A stretch of 37,630 nucleotides of DNA, taken from contig JAFTDW010000013.1 in the NCBI GenBank assembly GCA_017454015.1, positions 1 through 37,630 on the forward strand, in the 5' to 3' direction. Below, piece by piece: positions 34,603 to 37,630 of the stretch. Both the position numbers and the translations under genes were made by a program. The notes beneath the pieces were generated by a model that was given only the letters and a program-made list of their open reading frames with translations, had not been told where the DNA came from and made no database searches. This DNA comes from Bacteroidales bacterium. Its GTDB lineage: Bacteria > Bacteroidota > Bacteroidia > Bacteroidales > P3. Within the stretch, counting starts at the first letter, position 1, and every line of letters begins with the position of its first letter.

Positions 34603-35474
34603 AGCAGCTTGGAGATGCGGAAATAGGGGATTTGTGTCGCCCCGTAGAGGCGGTAGGAGAGTTCAATGCCCTGGTCCATGCTGCCCTCGAAGTCGAAAGC
34701 CTGTGTGGTGCCCGACAGCCTGTTGATGATTTGCCAGAAGAGCATGGCCGACGTGCCGTTAGGGTGTCCCGGGCGGAGCGCGGAGAGGAGCGAGTAGGCG
34801 CAGCGGTCGTCGTAGACCACAAAGCGTGCACCCTGCAGTGTGCCCTCGTCGTCGGCAAGCCCCATGAGCAGACCCTGCCGCCGCTCTGTAGCGGTCTGGA
34901 TGATGCGTAGCATGAAACGGTCGGAGAGCAGGTCTTTCCTCCCTCTCGATTGCCAGTAGTCTATATGGAAGTCCACAAACTGGCGCGGTGTTACATCAAT
35001 GGGGTGCAGCTTGCCCTCAAGCCGGTGTATCTGGCGTTGACGCCGCGAGGCGTCGAAACGGGCAAAGACTTGCTGCGGGTCCGAGATGTCGGGTATGCGG
35101 TAGGTGTAGCGTGTGGTCTGGCGGTAGCCGGCCCAGTAGAAGGGCAGCCAGTTGGTAACCAGTGGCGAGAAGTTCTGCTGGTAGTATGCGAGGTGCAGCC
35201 GCTTGAGCTGGTCTATGAGTTGACGGGCGGCCTGCATCTCGTTGTCCATGGTGTCGGGGCGGAACCACGGCCCGCCGGACTGGGTGAGCTGCGGTTGCAC
35301 CACATAGCGGAGCCCCAGCTTGCTGCCTATAAGGTAGGGCAGGGCGGCAACGATGGCGCCGCCCTTGTCGGTGGCCAGCAGGACATCCCACTGCTTGTCG
35401 GCGCATACGGCCTCCATCCACCAGTGTTGCAGGAACAGGGGTATGCTGCTGCCTTCGGTTAGGCACAACGACAA
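34599..35474 (-). CDS. FemAB/BioF2-like GNAT-fold acyltransferase
   Basis: The 291-residue cytoplasmic protein has tandem GNAT-like halves. The N-terminal part (IPLFLQHWWMEAVC, LPYLIGSKLGLRYVV) and the C-terminal part (GARFVVYDDRCAYSLLSALR, FDFEGSMDQGIELSYRLYGA) follow the pattern of peptidoglycan-type FemAB or BioF2-like acetyltransferases. It could transfer an amino acid or acyl group to a cell-wall or other acceptor; the substrate is not visible. It is coupled to rlmH through a 4-bp overlap and follows the OmpA-like gene by 34 bp. Confidence 0.8.
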   Translation of the reverse strand: MSLCLTEGSSIPLFLQHWWMEAVCADKQWDVLLATDKGGAIVAALPYLIGSKLGLRYVVQPQLTQSGGPWFRPDTMDNEMQAARQLIDQLKRLHLAYYQQNFSPLVTNWLPFYWAGYRQTTRYTYRIPDISDPQQVFARFDASRRQRQIHRLEGKLHPIDVTPRQFVDFHIDYWQSRGRKDLLSDRFMLRIIQTATERRQGLLMGLADDEGTLQGARFVVYDDRCAYSLLSALRPGHPNGTSAMLFWQIINRLSGTTQAFDFEGSMDQGIELSYRLYGATQIPYFRISKLL

Positions 35475-35508
35475 GTATAGGGCTTTGTTTTCCAGAGGAG
35501 TGGGGGGC

Positions 35509-36435
35509 TTACTGTATCTTTACGTTGACGCGGTTGTTGGCAATGCGGCCCTCGTAGGTCTTGTTGTCGCCTATGGGCTCGCTGTCGCCGTGCGCCTCTA
35601 TCTCTATGCGGTATTCGGGAATGCCGCGGGCTATGAGGGCTTTCTTCACCTCGGTGGCGCGCTGCCGCGAGAGGCCTTTGTTGTAGGCGTCGGTGCCCAC
35701 GTTGTCGGAGTGCCCTATGAGCAGCACTTCGAGGCGCTCGTCCTCTTTGAGGTAGTTGGCAAGGTCGTCGAGCATCTCGTTATAGGAGGGTTGCACGGTG
35801 GCGTCGTTGGGGAAGAACTTCACGTCCTGGAATGTGCGGGCTCCCTCGGCGGCGCTGGGGAAGAGGTTGATTTTCTTGCTGCCGAAATAGAGGATGAGGC
35901 CCACATGGATGATGTCGTCCTTGGGCTGCTCGGTGGTGAAGTAGCTGTCGCCTTTCCAGTAGCGGTAGTCTATCTGGGCTACCTTTATCTGCACCTTGTT
36001 TTTCATGTCCTTGCCGGCCATCCACTGTACAAGAGCTTTCACTTGTCGCAGGGCCTGCGCCGCCGCGGTGTCCACAAGCTCTTGGCGGCTGGCTTCGTCG
36101 GCGTATGCCGGGTTGATGGCGAAGATGGGGCAGATGAGCATGGGGGCGCGGCTCGACACCTGCAGGTAGTTCATCACCGGTCGGAACGAGCCCCAGCCCG
36201 GTTTGCGGTATTCAAGTATTGAGTCGAAGGTGCTGTAGTCAAAGTTGCAGTAGTAGGTAAGCTTGGGGTTGAAGCTGGTGAACTTGCAGATAGTGTCGTA
36301 GTTGACTTCGCGTACCTTGTTTTTGCCTACAATAATCGGCGACACCTCTTTCTTGGTTTTCTTGCCTTGGGCATAGGTGTTGGCTGTAGGCAGCAGGAGC
36401 AATGCGGCGATGGCGGTTATTATGATTTTTCTCAT
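35509..36435 (-). CDS. Exported OmpA-like peptidoglycan-binding protein
   Basis: A signal peptide (MRKIIITAIAALLLLPTANTYAQG) begins this 308-residue protein. Residues ~25-205 form an unrecognised domain with no clear beta-barrel. Residues ~209-308 are an OmpA C-terminal-type domain, with LLIGHSDNVGTDAYNKGLSR at ~238-257, then RATEVKKALIARGIP and GRIANNRVNVKIQ. Such domains bind diaminopimelate in peptidoglycan and tether the outer membrane to the wall. No lipobox cysteine is seen. The gene lies 74 bp after ftsE. Confidence 0.88.
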   Translation of the reverse strand: MRKIIITAIAALLLLPTANTYAQGKKTKKEVSPIIVGKNKVREVNYDTICKFTSFNPKLTYYCNFDYSTFDSILEYRKPGWGSFRPVMNYLQVSSRAPMLICPIFAINPAYADEASRQELVDTAAAQALRQVKALVQWMAGKDMKNKVQIKVAQIDYRYWKGDSYFTTEQPKDDIIHVGLILYFGSKKINLFPSAAEGARTFQDVKFFPNDATVQPSYNEMLDDLANYLKEDERLEVLLIGHSDNVGTDAYNKGLSRQRATEVKKALIARGIPEYRIEIEAHGDSEPIGDNKTYEGRIANNRVNVKIQ

Positions 36436-36509
36436 GGTGGGTTATAGGGTTGTGTTTTTGGTTTTCTTGTTGGAAACGGGGCGTTGTTTGGTTTGAAAGT
36501 GGGGGAGGG

Positions 36510-37223
36510 CTATTCGGTGTCTACCAGTGTGCCGTTCTCGCAACATAGCACGCGGGCGGGGAACTTGTCTATCATCATGAAGTCGTGGGTGGAGATAAGC
36601 ATGGTGACCTTCTGGTTTTTGTTGATGTCGGTGAGCAGCGTCATGATCTCTCCCGAGGTTATGGGGTCGAGGTTGCCGGTGGGCTCGTCGGCAAGTATCA
36701 GGCTGGGGCTGTTGATTATGGCGCGCGCTATGCCCACTCGTTGCTGCTCGCCTTCGGAGAGCTGGTAGGTGGCACAGTGTGCTTTGTCGGCAATACCTAC
36801 CGATTCGAGGGTGCTCATGATTTGTCGGTCTATGTCGCCTTTGTTCTTCCAGCCTGTGGCGCGCAGCACAAAGTAGAGGTTGTCGTACACGTTGCGGTCG
36901 TCAAGGAGGCGGAAGTTCTGAAACACTATGCCTATCTTGCGTCTCAGTGCCGGGATGTGGCGGCGCTTGATGGTGTGGAGGTCGAAGCCGCACACGTGGG
37001 CCTCGCCGCCTTCTATGGGTTGGTTGGCGTAGAGGGAGCGCATCAGCGAGGTCTTTCCGGCGCCGCTCTTGCCTATGAGGTAGGCAAACTCGCCGTCAGC
37101 CATGCTGAAGCTCACGTTGGTGAGTATGGTGCCCTCATCGTGGCAGATGTTCACACCGCGCAGGTTTATGATTTTTGATGGCTCTGCCGAAACAGTTGCG
37201 CCACTAATGTTTTCGCTCTCCAT
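36510..37223 (-). CDS. ftsE: Cell-division ABC transporter ATP-binding protein FtsE
   Basis: The 237-residue ATPase has Walker A GKSGAGKT at ~51-58, Q-loop FQNFRLLDDRNVYDNL, ABC signature LSEGEQQRVGIARAI at ~155-169, Walker B LILADEPTGNLD at ~175-186, and switch STHD. The short N-terminal extension and FRLLDDRNVYDN are typical of FtsE. FtsEX controls peptidoglycan hydrolases at the septum. No ftsX is next to it in the window, so its membrane partner must lie elsewhere. It is the first gene of the minus-strand run; two minus-sense terminators lie just upstream. Confidence 0.92.
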   Translation of the reverse strand: MESENISGATVSAEPSKIINLRGVNICHDEGTILTNVSFSMADGEFAYLIGKSGAGKTSLMRSLYANQPIEGGEAHVCGFDLHTIKRRHIPALRRKIGIVFQNFRLLDDRNVYDNLYFVLRATGWKNKGDIDRQIMSTLESVGIADKAHCATYQLSEGEQQRVGIARAIINSPSLILADEPTGNLDPITSGEIMTLLTDINKNQKVTMLISTHDFMMIDKFPARVLCCENGTLVDTE

Positions 37224-37267
37224 AGCCTGATTATTCTTGTGGGATTTTTATACTATTATTATCCCAA

Positions 37268-37289
37268 AAAACGCCGATTACGGCGTTTT
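37268..37289 (-). terminator. Minus-sense terminator upstream of ftsE
   Basis: AAAACGCCG (37268-37276) and CGGCGTTTT (37281-37289) form a perfect 9-bp stem with a 4-base loop. On the minus strand the stem ends in a six-T run. It would stop transcripts arriving from the right before ftsE. Confidence 0.75.
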
Positions 37290-37317
37290 ATTATATCCAA
37301 GCAATAAATAATGAAAA

Positions 37318-37348
37318 ATCATTGCCGTAATAGTCCAACGGCAATGAT
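37318..37348 (-). terminator. Second minus-sense terminator
   Basis: ATCATTGCCGT (37318-37328) pairs perfectly with ACGGCAATGAT (37338-37348) around a 9-base loop. On the minus strand TTTTT follows the stem directly (37313-37317). It is the first of two terminators met by transcription from the right. Confidence 0.75.
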
Positions 37349-37500
37349 ATGGGTAGTGAGAGCCTAATTTTCCGATGCCCTGTTGGGACACCATCTCCAT
37401 AACCAAAAAGAAGAAAGCAACCCTGCAAAACAACTATTCAGCCAGATTGCAAATCTGAAACGGCATGTATCTAGGATACTAAAATGTTCCATTTTATGAG

Positions 37501-37630
37501 TCGTTTTCTGGCTGCGGCAGTGTAAGCAAGCTTCCACTGCTCTTGCCGAACGAAAACGTTGGTTTCTTCGCAACCCTCGTTTTCTGGCTGCGGCAGTGTA
37601 AGCAAGCTTCCACTGCTCTTGCCGAACGAA
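37501..37630. repeat. Two copies of a 54-bp palindromic repeat (array running off the window)
   Basis: Bases 37501-37554 and 37577-37630 are identical over 54 bp with a 76-bp period. The second copy is cut by the window edge, so the repeat may be longer. Each copy is an imperfect palindrome: TCGTT...AACGA at the ends and GCAGTG...CACTGC inside. The 22-bp spacer holds a small GGTT/AACC hairpin. No cas genes are in view. Confidence 0.85.

Noticed and set aside
37364-37573. 69-codon minus-strand frame containing one repeat copy
   Set aside because: Mostly translated from the palindromic repeat and spacer, with no motif. Likely a spurious frame.
37501-37630. CRISPR array
   Set aside because: Only two copies are visible, the 54-bp repeat exceeds usual lengths, the 22-bp spacer is short and self-pairing, and no cas gene is in view. 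Kept as a repeat, with the CRISPR option only mentioned.

Overview
The window looks like the chromosome of a Bacteroidota (Bacteroidales-type) bacterium. Four lines of evidence support this. Promoters have the -7 element TAnnTTTG, in two cases with TTTG 19-20 bp upstream. Start codons follow A-rich leaders rather than Shine-Dalgarno sites. Several large secreted proteins end in type IX secretion system (T9SS) sorting domains. A PorT-type T9SS outer-membrane component is also encoded. Coding DNA is GC-rich, while intergenic DNA and one small accessory gene are visibly AT-richer.

Region A (1-4500) is an accessory, recombination-marked segment. It holds the 3' end of one T9SS cargo gene, a second complete cargo gene with an almost identical 3' end (363/365 bases), an AT-rich NYN-nuclease gene, and an orphan 114-bp fragment of the same T9SS tail. 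The 114-bp copies at 266-379 and 3966-4079 are identical, lie in the same orientation, and bracket a 3.7-kb unit. An imperfect 25-bp inverted repeat (2892-2916 / 4207-4231) separately brackets the NYN gene. Several hairpins follow.

Region B (4578-17733) is a 3,929-residue multidomain T9SS surface protein whose 3' end overlaps tilS by 11 bp. Region C (17951-21787) is rpsO, pnp and a diacylglycerol/lipid kinase. Region D (21790-25914, minus) is a 1,374-residue secreted protein with 13 tandem 69-70-residue InlB-like repeats and a T9SS-like C-terminus. Region E (26444-27420) is a promoter, an ECF-type sigma factor with no visible anti-sigma gene, and a 55-residue peptide gene, closed by a bidirectional terminator.

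Region F (27449-37223) is a run of nine minus-strand genes, in transcription order: ftsE, an OmpA-like protein, a FemAB/GNAT-like transferase, rlmH, ansA, a heptose-7-phosphate kinase (rfaE1/hldA), porT, an FAD oxidoreductase and uvrB. Several of these overlap or nearly touch. The porT start overlaps the kinase stop and appears to lack ATG. The window closes with two minus-sense terminator hairpins and two copies of a 54-bp palindromic repeat at 76-bp period, running off the edge.

The common theme is cell-surface display: T9SS cargo, a T9SS machine part (PorT) and an LPS-core heptose kinase (T9SS cargo is commonly anchored to LPS). These are interleaved with housekeeping genes for RNA metabolism, translation and DNA repair. 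The best candidates for something undescribed are the shared-tail surface-protein cassette region with its bracketed NYN gene, and the sigma factor plus small FAASG peptide unit.
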